A stretch of 64,000 bases of DNA from Cantharellus purpuraceus (taxonomy: Eukaryota > Basidiomycota > Agaricomycetes > Cantharellales > Hydnaceae). Positions 12,300 to 23,455 of the stretch are shown here, one piece after another (positions within the stretch are counted from its first letter, which is position 1; each line of letters opens with the position of its first letter). Below the pieces are notes generated by a model. That model ran no database searches. It saw only the letters and a list, made by a program, of their open reading frames with translations, and was not told the origin of the DNA. The position numbers and the translations under genes were made by a program. The stretch covers positions 1,200,501 through 1,264,500 of the forward strand of contig JALBUN010000003.1 of the NCBI GenBank assembly GCA_025174535.1. Reading direction: 5' to 3'.

Positions 12300-12720
12300 G
12301 CTCGGATGGGCTCACCCCTCGTGAAATTGAAGTTGATCACCGATACACAATTTCTAGATCTGACCCTGTGTCGCTAGGAACCAGGAACCCCGGACCTAGG
12401 GTTCAGGGAGGATGCCATCAGATGCTATCCTCCCCGTGCCCCAGATTCAAATCCACACGATTATCGCCAGCCAGAACTCGCGAGATCCTGCCACGTGAGC
12501 GTTGGATGCATGGCCTAAGAGTCAGAGAATGTACGACCTTCTGTGCAAGGCAAAGTCTGCGTATCTACTTCATAGCCTTGAGGGGATATCTGACGCAGGG
12601 GCGACGGCATCGAGACGACAGAGATAGGCTCCTGGAAGGACTACTCAGCTTCCTTCCATGTGTACTAAGAATGAGTGTCGATTGGGAGCTTGTAGCCTTC
12701 ATGGTAACAATCTGGGGTGC
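12300..12720 (-). pseudogene. Decayed partial duplicate of the neighbouring F-box gene
   Basis: The plus strand at about 12516-12700 reads in parallel with 10208-10430 inside the F-box gene. Shared blocks are AGAGTCAGAGAATGTA, CCTTCTGTGC, GCCTTGAGGGG, GCTCCTGGAAGGA and GGGAGCTTGTA, in the same order with similar spacing. A weaker match at about 12316-12345 corresponds to 10015-10060. Stops and small indels break the frame on the minus strand, and neither the F-box nor the middle exons are present. This looks like a truncated tandem duplication that has lost function. The rest of 12008-13397 shows no coding signal apart from the promoter region of MAM33. Confidence 0.7.
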
Positions 12721-13397
12721 GGTAGACGTTAGGCCAAACCGAAGACATATTCTCGCCTGCGTTTGCTTCAATTGAGAGAGATCAATCGATCAAGCCTAAC
12801 ATACTGAATGTCTATTAGTGCGGTAATTCAAAGACCCTCCTTGGCCATCAAGCCTCTGAATCATAATAGCAGGCAAGTTGAGCATGACTCGTACCTATCA
12901 CTGAGGACTCTTTGACAATGGGTCTTTTATGAGAAAATATCAAGCTCAATGCTTTGTATTTATGAGTGAACTCACGTTTAATTCGCACCATCTGTAGGGT
13001 CATCACAGACGTTGGCGGGATACTTGGCAACCCACCCCTCAGCATTCAGCCATACTATCTTCCATGACGACCCAGAATAGAGCTCGGTTGAAGGGGGAAC
13101 TAATGTTGATCAAGAAGCATCTTATACTGTGAGATAGAAATCGTTGTCAGGTTGAAGGTTGGTCGCACTAGTCCAGAGCAGCCCAGGGAAGAGTGTTCTT
13201 GATTATACTTAGTCCAGGAAAAGGACTATCAATTCGACCACAGAATGGGTATCCAGATCGATTAAAACTCTCGAAATCCAAAGTGTAAATGTACTGCACA
13301 ACAATATGTTGTGAAAGGAGTCTTTTCGAGCGGAGTTACTGCATCATCTTCGCACAACACCGGTCAAGCGGAGTAAGAAAAATCTTCAAAAATCCAA

Positions 13398-14598
13398 ATG
13401 TCTGCCTCGCGCCAACTTCGAGCACTCACAACATCGTATCGTGCACTCTCCACCCGCAATGTCGCACAGCGCTGCGCGTCGCCTGTGCGTCCCGGCTTTG
13501 TGGGCTCGCAACAGCAAGCACGGTTCGCCGTCTCGACCCCCGCGAGTCCGTTGCAGTCGCGCGCGTTTTCGGCCTCTGCGTTAGCCCGGGAGGAGGGTGC
13601 GTGTAAGTTGTTTTCTTTCTAATGTCTATAGTGTGAAGGGGCGTGTGGTAACCGTGTGTGTGTGTGTGTGTGTGTGGTAGCGGACGTGAGTCTGTCTCAA
13701 AGAATTCAGGAAGAAATCAAGTATGAGAAAGAGGCGACGAGCGAAGAGGAGGTTCCTGAGTTTTTGAAGGCGTTCCAAGCGGAACAGATATGGACTGTGA
13801 GTGTACTGTTTTTCTCAATTGTCGTACTGGCGTTCAAGGGCTTTCGTAGATCGACGAGGTGCCTGGTAGCGATGAGGTCACGCTTCAACGTACATTTGGC
13901 AATGAACAGTGAGTTTCGTGGTTTTTCTTGGAAACGGTTCCTTGCTCACAATTTTCGTGTGAAGGATTCGGGTCATGTTTTCCATTGCTGACATTGACAC
14001 TAGCTCAGAGCAGCAAGCATTAGACCCAGAGGATGAGGAGGGCGGAGAAGCTGAGGACGAAGAGACTACCCCGTCATATCCTGTCCGGACTTCCATCACA
14101 ATCACCAAGGTTATATGCCTATCTCTGTACATGGTAGACATTAATCTGACTTTAATGATCTGCGCAGCCTAGTGGTGGACGTGGAGCGTTGAGCATCGAT
14201 GCCGTATGCCAAGATGGCGTGTTTTCACTCGATAACATTGCGTACTATCCCGATGCCAGACTCGCAACGGAGCTTACTGCGGAGGCAGATTGGAAACGAC
14301 GGGGTCTATACATTGGACCGCAGGTGCGTGGCTAGTATATACCTTATCGTCGTCCGCAACTGACGTGAAATTCGGGGTGCAGTTTGAGCATTTAGATGTC
14401 AATGTGCAAGAGGAATTTGAAAAATTTCTGCGTGAACGCGGTATTGCGGAGGGGCTTGCCCTCTTCATCCCCGAATATGCAGAACTCAAGGAACAAAAAG
14501 TAAGATTTTCCCCTGACTTCTTGTGCCTGTCCTGACGTAGAGCTCTGTAGGAATACGTCAAGTGGCTGGAGAGCGTAAAAGAGTTTATCGATGTGTAG
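13398..14598 (+). CDS. MAM33: Mitochondrial acidic matrix protein MAM33 (p32 family)
   Basis: The N-terminus (MSASRQLRALTTSYRALSTR...) is Arg/Ser-rich with no acidic residues, a typical matrix presequence. The mature part begins ALAREEGASDVSLSQRIQEE and continues EEVPEFLKAFQAEQIW, then IDEVPGSDEVTLQRTFGNE, QIRVMFSIADID, an acidic loop (DPEDEEGGEAEDEE) and the C-terminal AWD-type core (GALSIDAVCQDGVFS ... ELTAEADWKRRGLYIGPQ ... EEFEKFLRERGI ... EYVKWLESVKEFIDV). This is the whole p32/MAM33 fold, a ring-shaped trimer in the matrix linked to mitochondrial translation and respiratory growth. Six short introns were placed by keeping this frame. Intron 1 ends with a (GT)n run directly before the acceptor. 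Confidence 0.93.
13651..13679 (+). repeat. (GT)n microsatellite in MAM33 intron 1
   Basis: A run of about eleven GT units sits immediately upstream of the intron 1 acceptor (GGTAG). It takes the place of a usual polypyrimidine tract. Confidence 0.85.
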
Positions 14599-14867
14599 AT
14601 CAATCAGCTCGCATGTTGACCACGTCCATATAATGAGAATGACCAAATACTCCCCACTCCGATGCGGCATGGTATTGTGTTGTTATGCTGTGATGTGTGA
14701 TGCGTCATTGTGCGACAGTCAGCGTTTAGTCGTTGGTAAGCGCTGACACGCAGCTGGCTGTGGAAGATTCTAGAGTGAGCGACCATGCTCTCAGACCAAC
14801 TTGAACGGATGCAGCACTGCTATGCTCTGATGTGCTGTCGTGTCGTCATTCCGCAGTTGCATCTCCT

Positions 14868-14876
14868 ATAAAAGGT
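14868..14876 (+). promoter_or_regulatory. TATA box of the eIF4E-motif gene
   Basis: TATAAAAGG occurs about 80 bp upstream of the ATG at 14956, followed by a CA-rich stretch typical of a fungal transcription start region. Confidence 0.45.
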
Positions 14877-14955
14877 CATAAGGGATTGAGGGGCTGCTCA
14901 TCACACACACCACTTGCATCCTCGAGTCTTCGTCGCGCACTTTTGCAGTCTACTC

Positions 14956-15517
14956 ATGTCGTCGCCCATCATGATCAACCGACCTGAGACTCCCTCCGAG
15001 TCCTCCAGGAGTGTCTCGTCATCCGTCGCGTCGACGTCCTCTACAGGCTCTGCCCGTGAGCTCAATCGGCTAATAGTCTATATGATATATGCTAATGTCC
15101 GAGGCAGACCCACTAATCTACACGCGTGATGAGCTCCTGGCTCTCGCGACGTCGCCGCTATCACACGGCCCCGCACCCGCTGCTATCGCTGCCTTTCCAG
15201 AGATCAAGCGCAGGACACGGCGCGGAGTCGTGGAGGCATACCAGGCACTCGACTATGCACGGAGCAGCACTCAGAGTCGCGGCAATGCCTCTGCGTCTGC
15301 ACCGAAACCGAAACCGAAACCGCAGTCGGAGGTGGCCCGATCAGGGTCACCACATGCGCAGCATGCCGAATTTCCTTTGCAACTGCCTCCGCCGGTGTGG
15401 AAGGTGGACGTCTATGTCCCGCCGGCGCGGCGCGTCGAACAGGAGCAGCGCGTGCGGCCGGGGAGGGACGTTCGGGTGTCGAGGACATGGAGGAGACCTG
15501 TGCAGACGCGGTGGTAG
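14956..15517 (+). CDS. Small basic protein with a canonical eIF4E-binding motif
   Basis: Exon 1 encodes a Ser/Pro-rich start (MSSPIMINRPETPSESSRSV...). A 50-odd bp intron (donor GTGAGC at about 15060, acceptor GCAG) joins it to HPLIYTRDELLALATSP. YTRDELL fits the consensus Y-x4-L-hydrophobic used by 4E-BPs, eIF4G and 4E-T to bind eIF4E; animal 4E-T has a closely similar YTKEELL. The rest (about 135 residues) is low complexity: a (KP)n run, a Pro-rich VWKVDVYVPPARR and an Arg-rich tail ending RTWRRPVQTRW. The total is about 170 aa with no folded domain apparent. A role as a translational regulator or mRNA-decay adaptor is inferred from the motif alone. The promoter region at 14868-14885 has TATAAAAGG about 80 bp before the ATG. 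Confidence 0.7.
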
Positions 15518-15817
15518 AATGTGATGACAAGATATGGGGAAATGGTGTATGAATTTGAGGCCGAGATAACACTATAACTTGTAACATAGACGTAAATGGC
15601 GAAATATTGACGCGGATATCGGGATGTTTTTTGGCAAATTGTTCGCGGCCATCCCTTGTCCTGGGCTGGCGATAGGCTGGATGGAATAACCGAAGAGAAA
15701 GTAAGAGAGCAATCTGTGGATCTGTGTCGGCGCTTAACAGCATTCACGTGCTAGTTGAATTTGCCTTATAGGGCGCGTGCGCGACAGGTTGGATAAAGCT
15801 GGTTCTGTCCTTCCGCA

Positions 15818-17115
15818 ATGTCGACCCAACCACCCCCCGCAAAGCAGCAGCAGCAGCAGCAGCAGCCTCCTCCCTATTCTTCCATTTCTCGCGTCTCCCA
15901 TATCCCCATTGTCGAGTGCGGCATATCCACTCTTCATTCCACTCTCTCCACAACACCTCTCCTTCGCACGCCCTATGCCCTGTCCTTATCCATCTCCTCC
16001 ACCCTCTCCCCATATCTCCAGTCCGCCTCAACACACTTCCCCTTTGCCCCATTCTTGTCCTATGGCGACCGTGCTGCGAACAAGGGCCTAGACATTGCGC
16101 AGGAAAAGTGGCCTTATCCCTTTGAAAGCAAGCCAGAAAAGGTCTGGCACGACGTCAGGTCCGTCGCCGACTCCCGCGTCGTGCAGCCTGCCTTTTCCAT
16201 GGCCAAGTCTGTGGACCAGGTGCGTTGGATTGCATATCCTGCTCTGCTGCTCTCTAACGCCACCTCTCCACCTCCAGTCTCTCACACCTCTTGTCGACTC
16301 GTTCTCGTTTGTAGTGAAGAAGATTGACGCAGATGCAGATGCCAAAGCGCAGTCAGACGCCAAGGCGCGTGCTGCTGATGACTACCAGGTCCAGCGTGCA
16401 TATGCTCTTCTACTTGTTCTCAAAAACGACATTCTTCGCACCCCCAACGAGGATCAGAACGCTATTGTGTGAGTATGCCTTTTTACCTCGTATATGCTGG
16501 CTGATACCCCTTCAGCAAAAACATCCATGCCACCCTTGTCAGCTTCACCCAGCAAAGTTCGGCTCTCCTCGCTGCTGTCCGTTCTCGATCCGAAGATGCT
16601 GCATCTCGTGTGAACGTTCTCGCACATGCTGTCCTTTCCGAGCTAGAAAAACTCGCTGTATATGCTATTCCGTCGTTATTGATACATTCCGCTGATTGTT
16701 TTGTAGCCGCTCGTCTCGTCCCTAACAACCAATACTTCCACTACCCTCAAGGACACGACCAGTCATCTCCGCACCATTCTTACTTCTGACGACCCTCTGG
16801 CTCAGAAAATCCCAAAAGTCGGCACCGCCGTTCAAGATGGTGTCAAAGACGTCGTAGAAGACATTGTCGAAAAGGTCCTTTATCGCAATTATTCACATTT
16901 CGTTTGCTGACTTTACTTAGGTTCACGAGATTGTCGAAGACATCCGTTCCTCCTCATCCTCCTCTTTGTCTCAAAGCACACCATCGAACAGCAACGGCGC
17001 AGGCAATGGTTCTCACGTCAACAAGGGTTCCAAGCGTGCTAAACGCCCCGCAAAGAAAGCGCCAGAGCCCTTCAGCAATGAGAATATTCAAGTAGCGGCT
17101 ACAGCGTCGAGATAA
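15818..17115 (+). CDS. Probable perilipin-like lipid-droplet protein
   Basis: The N-terminus holds a short polyglutamine tract (CAG repeats, 15843-15864). After it comes a region of amphipathic and hydrophobic helices (SRVSHIPIVECGISTLHSTL, TPYALSLSISSTLSPYLQSA) and a segment GDRAANKGLDIAQEKWPYPF followed by VRSVADSRVVQPAF. Next is LTPLVDSFSFVVKKIDADAD, then a helical, HEAT-free C-terminal half (VLKNDILRTPNEDQNAIV, LVSFTQQSSALLAAVRSRSE, KIPKVGTAVQDGVKDVVEDI) and a basic Ser/Lys tail. The alternating long amphipathic helices and the pattern around the AANKGLD segment resemble fungal perilipins (CAP20/MPL1/Ldp1), which coat lipid droplets. The match is one of pattern, not of a diagnostic motif. 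Five short introns are placed at about 16219-16275, 16469-16514, 16656-16706, 16876-16920 and similar sites. Stop TAA is at 17113. Confidence 0.5.
15843..15864 (+). repeat. CAG repeat encoding polyglutamine
   Basis: About seven CAG units in frame near the N-terminus of the perilipin-like gene give a run of seven Gln residues. Confidence 0.85.
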
Positions 17116-17480
17116 GTGCTGCGTTATCATCACAAAACGTAATAGACGGCTACAATTGCATAGACGATAGACCTACCTCTCCTCCTCCGGTTTCTATATT
17201 CGTACTGGTTTAGCATGTTTCAGATGTTCGATAACAGCCATGTCACTGTTTTTCCCTGTCTCATAATGATTGACGCGTGTACTCTCTTTCTCCATGTGAA
17301 TTGTACCATAATAGCAGTGTTTCCGAGCTGATAAGCGGAAAGATAAGTATGTCGTACCTGCAAACTGGTTTGTAGAAAACAGCAGCAATATTGTGAGGCG
17401 CGAGCTAGGACTTGAGGGGGAATACCAATCGTTGTCACGTATGTTGACCATAGGTATGTGTGCCATCCCGATCCCGCAGC

Positions 17481-17570
17481 GGCCGAATAGCTCAGTTGGT
17501 TAGAGCGTCGAGCTAATAGCTTGTTGAAGTGTTTACTCGAAGGTCTTGGGTTCGACCCCCACTTTGGCCA
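17481..17570 (+). tRNA. tRNA-Ile(AAT) with a 16-nt intron
   Basis: The acceptor stem pairs GGCCGAA (17481-17487) with TTTGGCC (17563-17569, one G-T pair), with A73 at 17570. The D arm is GCTC/GAGC. The anticodon stem is TCGAG (17508-17512) with CTCGA (17536-17540). The loop reads C-T-A-A-T-A, then a 16-nt intron at 17519-17534, then A38, giving anticodon AAT with the intron in the canonical position after base 37. The T loop is TTCGACC. The outer pair of the T stem (T49-C65) is mismatched, which is unusual for an active tRNA. Confidence 0.85.
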
Positions 17571-19007
17571 TGACCTTTTGTCTTATTCGCCCATCAAATT
17601 CAGGTGTTAAGCCTAGCTTAGCTGTCCTTTATAAATAAGGTAGTGTCGGTTGAATCCGATTAGGTGGTCTGGGTTATTCAAGGTTTAGTGTACCTATCTG
17701 AAGTCCACCGCGAGTTTCAAAGTGAGTCGCTTTCTGCAACATTGGGTGGATTTTTTTAATTGTTTATTTCGAGCAACTTGAAGACTTCATCGTGTGGTTA
17801 ATTTTCTACATTTTGTGTGGGTCATCTAGTAGGAAAGCAAGGGCGAGAGGGTGGCCTCCCCGGGAAAGGGGTGTATGCATGATGTATTGATGGAAATGAA
17901 TTGCTGAATAAAGGGGGGTTTGTGTGAATCTTTGAGCATCTCTTGTAAAACAAGTACACAAAGGCCGATTGGAAGATCAAGATCTCGATTGCATCTTAAA
18001 CTTGACATCAACCTGTACCTATTACTATCAAGGGCACCACGAGTTTGAAACACCCAAGTGCTTAATCAACATCGCATTTGTGACGGGTACTGCATGCAGC
18101 GCTTACGATGCCCGTGCCATTGCCGTACTTTGCTGGAAAAATATTCTCTACATCCTTTCCTTCACTCATCTAGCTGCATTTGAGCTGGAGCGTCACGAGC
18201 TCCCAAGGCCTTATACTTCGGTACAAATGGTGATTCCAACTAGTATACCCGAGGCGGTTCAAACACCTGGTGACTAATATACGTCAAAGTTTTCCCAGCT
18301 TCTTCCAGGGTACTCGGTCGGATGTGATCGTGTGATCGGCCGAACCTGCAGTAGTCGTGCAGGGTACAAGTTCTCCGTACTATCAGCCACTAGGTATATG
18401 AAATTTGGCGATAATTGATTTGTAGGGCCATGAAAATGGATCAAACTCCTCAGTTTCTTGACAGGATAGTAGCTTACTTAGTCGCCTTTGCTTCCAAGAA
18501 ATTTCTCACTGAACGGGCCAGAGCTTGCTAATGGCGCTGGGAGAAATCACAAACACCATGTATTGGAAGGTTTTCTGACTGTATGCTGCATAACACCCTC
18601 TGAAGCCCTAAATTTGTTCCAAAGCTTGGAAGACTCTCAGAAAATTTGTTGAGAGCTGTAATTAAACTATCTATTAATTATTAACACAAAAAAAATCGCA
18701 TCCTGAACAAGTGATATGAAGATTAGGGCAAATATCTCCCAGGACCTCTAAAATTTACCAACACTTGTAAATAACTCATTAAACATTTATGGCTATTATA
18801 TGTTCGAGAAATAACAATGAGTGTCGTAGGGATTTTTGTTTCATATCGTGGTGATTTCAGACACTTGGTGACTGATTATAAGCGCAACGTATAACGATTT
18901 AAAAAAACAGTCTCATCATACTCGCCGTAAAGGACTACAACTGTAGATACACATTAATCCCGCTTAAATATCTCAAACCGGGAAAAAATAGGATATGTCA
19001 AAACGCC
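17571..19007. other. Gene-poor AT-rich spacer
   Basis: No family-level coding signal on either strand. A 103-codon open frame at 17969-18277 has no recognisable domain. The part from 18360 to 18990 is AT-rich with A-runs and is probably the 3' flank of VPS3 plus spacer. Confidence 0.6.
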
Positions 19008-22000
19008 TCAAGTAACCTCTGCGTGTGCGTCCCACACCTCGCCGTGGGCTATGTTTTCGAGATCCTGCGGCGCAATGTCTTCCACCTTAACCTCATCTAC
19101 GACGATAACCTCTTTCTCCTGAACTTCTTCCTCCTCATGGCCGGGTGGCGGTGGGCTCGACGGCGCGCCCCCCACGGGTTCTTGAATGAGTGCCCCTTGC
19201 TCTCGAAAGAGCATATAGGCATTATCTCGAACCTGCATATGAAGGGACGGATGATTCGTCAGCAAGGAGCATTGAAGGACTCCTCTATGGACAACCCACC
19301 TCAAGATTCTGCCCTAAACACACCGCTTTCAAAATTTCACCCTCACACCTCTCGTGTACTGACTGTCGCAACGACCGCGCAAGGAAGGAAGACACGACAT
19401 TCATAGACCATGCGGGTGGGACGAGTGACAAAACCTACATACACAGGTTAATCGCCAGTGAGTCGCTAATAAACATCAAGGCCTGTTGATAGGACATACA
19501 TCTAACACGTCTAATTTCCCCCCCTGAGAATTAAGCAAGCGCGCTGTGTGTCCTTCGGTCGCCTCCCTGGTCGAAGCTGAGCCGTGGAAGACGAGGTCAA
19601 GCGAAACACACATACCCTCCGCTCATATACACCTTCAGTAGCACCTTCAATAGCTCGCCCCTTTTCTCCTCCAAATTGTCGCCATTATTTGCACCAGCTC
19701 TCGTAGAGGAGCCATAACGAGTTGTACTTCCAACGACAAGTGCAGCCCAGGGTTGGAGGTCCAGCCGCTCACCCACGAATTGAGCCACTTTGGGAGAGAC
19801 TGCACGGCCGCCAAGAGCGCAATACGCGTCAGCCGAAGCAGTGTCTCGAAGCATGTGAACAAGTGTCTTGAGAGCATCGTTGTGCTTTCCGAGCTACGAA
19901 AAAAAACCATTAGAAAAGATGATGAAATAAAGCTCCATACATCACCTTTCCGTCCAGAACGGCAACCTCGAATCCCAAAGCCTCCGTCCAGGGTGTGATT
20001 TTGTCAAGTATCGCGCGCACATCATAGGATTTAGAGCCTTGTAAAAATAGCGCCGCACGGCACCTTGTACGGACATGCAGATACCACGGCGACGTTGACT
20101 CGATAGTAGTGACGAGATGCGTAAGAAAGGGAATGGAGCTGTTTTGGATGGAGTACTCGAAAGCTGGGAGGTTGAGTAAGCACGCGGTTTGCTAAAAAAT
20201 AAGGATGTACCTGAGTCTCTGAAAAATTCGAGCACCTCACTAGCCTGCAGGGCAAGAATTAGTTGATCAATATACCCCTCAGCTAGCCGCGTATGTAGAC
20301 CAGGATCCTGAAAAACCGCAGCGTTAGTGTTTAAAGATACTTGAGAAGTGGGTTCTTTATAATACGTTGCTGTGCTTGTGAAGAACAAGATACTCAAGGA
20401 ATTGTTGCCCTGCTTCAGCATTGACAGCCTCGATCTGGGATAGTAAGGCGCTATCATCGGCCTTGGCCGAACGTTTCCCTTCACCCGACATCAAAAGCTT
20501 TATCGAAAAGGGGTAACCATATGCCTTAAATGTAGGAAAACAGGGAAGGGCATACCTTGAGGCCGCAAGCTGTGTCCCGGCTAACAAGCCATAAACCCCA
20601 CCGCTGTACAAGCGCGCGATTTCGAGTTTCGTTTAGAAGAGCCATCATTTGCTCGAGAGGGTCTTTAATGTCTTCGTCCTTCCATTGACCGTCCACGAAC
20701 CTAAGGACGGTCGCATTAGTACTTATCCGTCAGTTTGAAGCACGAATAGCGCACTTTGACCAAAGATCGAGTAACTTGACGACATCGTTTCGCTTTTGAT
20801 AGACTTTGACGAGAGCTTTGTATTGCCTCGTCCGAATCAGGGTCTCTTCGACCTCTTCGACCACGATGTCCTCCGAAGATTCCAGCAATGAATATAGCTC
20901 TTGGGTGTCCTCGCTTTCAGCGAAAAGTTTCACCAGCACCGTATCAATAATCTGAAAATGATGCACATAGCCATCTTCAGTAAACACTACATATTCCATC
21001 CGCTACAAACTCACTTGACTGATTGCCTTGTTCGCCTGCTCACCGCTGTAGAGGACCTTATTCTTCCACTTACGAAGGTATTCTCTTAGCATATCGCGTG
21101 CAGATACTACCAGCAGCTTGCGCAACTCGGAAGTTGAAGGCGCAGAACGCGTATTGGGTTGCAGGTGTGGAGTGTAATTCTTAACTAGGTTCGTGACGAC
21201 TACAGGTCAGTTCCCGCAACCAGTAGAGGGAAGGGGAGAGCAACGTAGGACTGGTCAGGGGGACACTGCTGGTGGCGGTAGGCAGGGGGCGGAGAAAAAA
21301 TTAGCTCACTAATTGTATCCACACTCCCAAGGGAGCGCATTTGGGATTCGAGGCCATAGAAAACGGGGAGTGAAGGGGATGACAATGATAGGAGAGTTCC
21401 GCGGAGGCTAGGAAAGAGTCGAATGATTAGTCGTGGATCAACGTTGCCTCTAAATAGGTTGATGCCCGCGTCCTCAAAAGATGTTTCTGAGAGATACTTG
21501 TACCCCAACCGCTGATACACATAGGACACTTCTTCACTCTGAATAATTTTCGTTAATAACTCGCTCGACAGTCTGAGAATATGTTGAAGACAAGTACCTG
21601 AGCATCAATTTCACTGGAACTATGGGAATACGAAGCTCTTCTCTTCTGCTCAAGCTTCCTTTGGGTCTCTTTTGCCAAGTTTGTCGCCTCGGTGAGTTTA
21701 TGAGCTTCTAATAATGTATTGATTTGCTGAAGGAGTGTAGGAGCAGCCAGTGCATAAATGGCGTCAGAGCCGACGACAAGAATGGCTGCTTTTGATTGCC
21801 TTGAGCTATGCTTGTTCGCGGATGAGGAACCAGAAGCGTCGCACCCTGATGTAGGGACAGAGCGTGCGCTGTTGGCGCTTTCTTCGATTTCGCTTGTATT
21901 GGGCGCTTCTGGTTCCAAAAGTGGGAAGTCCACAATATCGAGATCCTGCTTCTGGTCTCCATGAGGAACAACAAAACCATGAGGGCTTTTCGCGAGTCCA

Positions 22001-23278
22001 ACTGGGATCAATGCACTCGAGGACGGAAGGACCTGGCATATCGATTGTGTTTCGAGCTCGTGTATTTCTATGCTGCCGTCCGGAAGAAGAGAAGTAACGT
22101 GAGGGTAGTCGCAACCTAGAAGACAAATGAGCGACCACTCCTGGGTGCAAGGTCATGACACATACAAAGCACCGTAGGGTGCGTGCCCCATGTCAATGTT
22201 CCTCGAACAGGGTCACCCGTTCCCGCAATAAAAACACCAAGCGTGCTAGAACCCGTCCATGATAAGATTAAGAATTCATTCTCGCCTATGACGGTGATCG
22301 ATGGTTTGACTGGTGAAGAATTCTCTACCTGGGAAAGTGGAAGGACTGAGATCAGACTTGAGGTTTCGAGGTCGATAACGTTATATGTCTCGTGATCTGC
22401 CACACAAAGGTATCTAGTTGACAGTCGGGCAAGTGTGGCACCGTTAGGAAGCGATATTTCCTAGAAACTCGCAATCTCTTAGATTCATATGATTACAAGA
22501 TGAATGATGTAACATGCCTTTCGGAATTGCAGTCGTAGTCCTAAGCCGTACACAGTTATACTGCTCCGCTTTATCACGCACAGATTAACGAGCTCCGACT
22601 GTTGAGGCCTACGGTCTGCAGGAGGTTTGCGCTGCTGTTGCGTATCATCTAGCGCAAAAGTGACAACATTCCTGACCGGTTTTGTTGTTTGATCCAATGG
22701 TTCCAAGTTAGGCAGTGTGAAGAAGTGGATTTGGTGGTCTGAGGGAGGCATACAGATGAAAGGCATGGCGGAGGAGACAAAATACTATCACTTGCCGCAC
22801 AAAACCAATGCCTTTTCTATGCTCGGCGCAAGAACTATCTGTTCAATTGCTTGACCTGATGGCAGGGCTTGGTGGGTAAGAAGTTGGTAGGTCTCTGTCT
22901 TGAATAGGATTTATTATGAGCACAAAACAGACACGTTAAGCTCACCGATGATCCCAAGGAGTCCACAAAGGCATATCTCATTAAGGATCCATCGGAGCAA
23001 CCGATGTATATTTCCGAACCTTTAAAGGCAATGCTTTAAGCGTGCATCCTCATTTGGAGATATAATATATACCAAGTGCCTGTGCGCAGCGTACCTCAAC
23101 AGGATCACGTTCTCCGCGAGAGGATGGTCTACCTAATGCGACGTGAATGCATGGCTAAACAAACTATCACAGCTTGGCAAAACACACCTGAAGAGCCACC
23201 TAAAAGCTCCTTGACATTGGAGACTAGGTGTTGCAAGTGGTATGGAGGCAGGTCTGGCAGAGTCTGGCCTGTTGCCAT
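19008..23278 (-). CDS. VPS3: CORVET subunit Vps3 / TGFBRAP1-like vacuolar sorting protein
   Basis: The start at 23278-23276 gives MATGQTLPDLPPYHLQHLVS. Short introns then lead to PVEVRCAQALGSEIYIGCSD, the opening of a CNH (citron homology) domain that continues ALPSGQAIEQIVLAPSIEKA and DHQIHFFTLPNLEP. Later blades include YLCVADHETYNVIDLETSSL and LSWTGSSTLGVFIAGTGDPV. After an acidic linker come the Vps39-type alpha-solenoid segments: TLLQQINTLLEAHKLTEATN, NLFRGNVDPRLIIRLFPSLR, IIDTVLVKLFAESEDTQELY, AYCALGGRAVSPKVAQFVGE, VVSSFLARSLRQSVHERCEG and the terminal REQGALIQEP. This blade-solenoid order and the N-terminus fit Vps3/TGFBRAP1 (endosomal CORVET tether) better than Vps39 (HOPS). The second CNH exon is joined through a GC-AG intron at 22739-22795. 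An inverted-repeat mobile element lies about 180 bp upstream of the start. Confidence 0.85.
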
Positions 23279-23455
23279 TAACTTTGAACGCCCTAACACC
23301 TGGGGTTCTCACCCTGACTAATCTACTTAGACGCGACTGTCGGGCCGCCGGTTTCAACTAAGTAGATATGTATCACAGCGGGACCCTCATACCGTAAATA
23401 ATACCACAGATACTGTACTGTTCAACTTAGAGAAATAAAATATAACGGTGAACCT

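Noticed and set aside
17969..18277. 103-codon open frame in the tRNA-VPS3 spacer
   Set aside because: No domain, no splice pattern and AT-rich surroundings; likely chance.
22485..22766. ATG at 22766 as the start of VPS3
   Set aside because: The CNH domain continues upstream in conserved frames (IVLAPSIEKALVLC and SEIYIGCSDG), so this ATG lies inside an intron.
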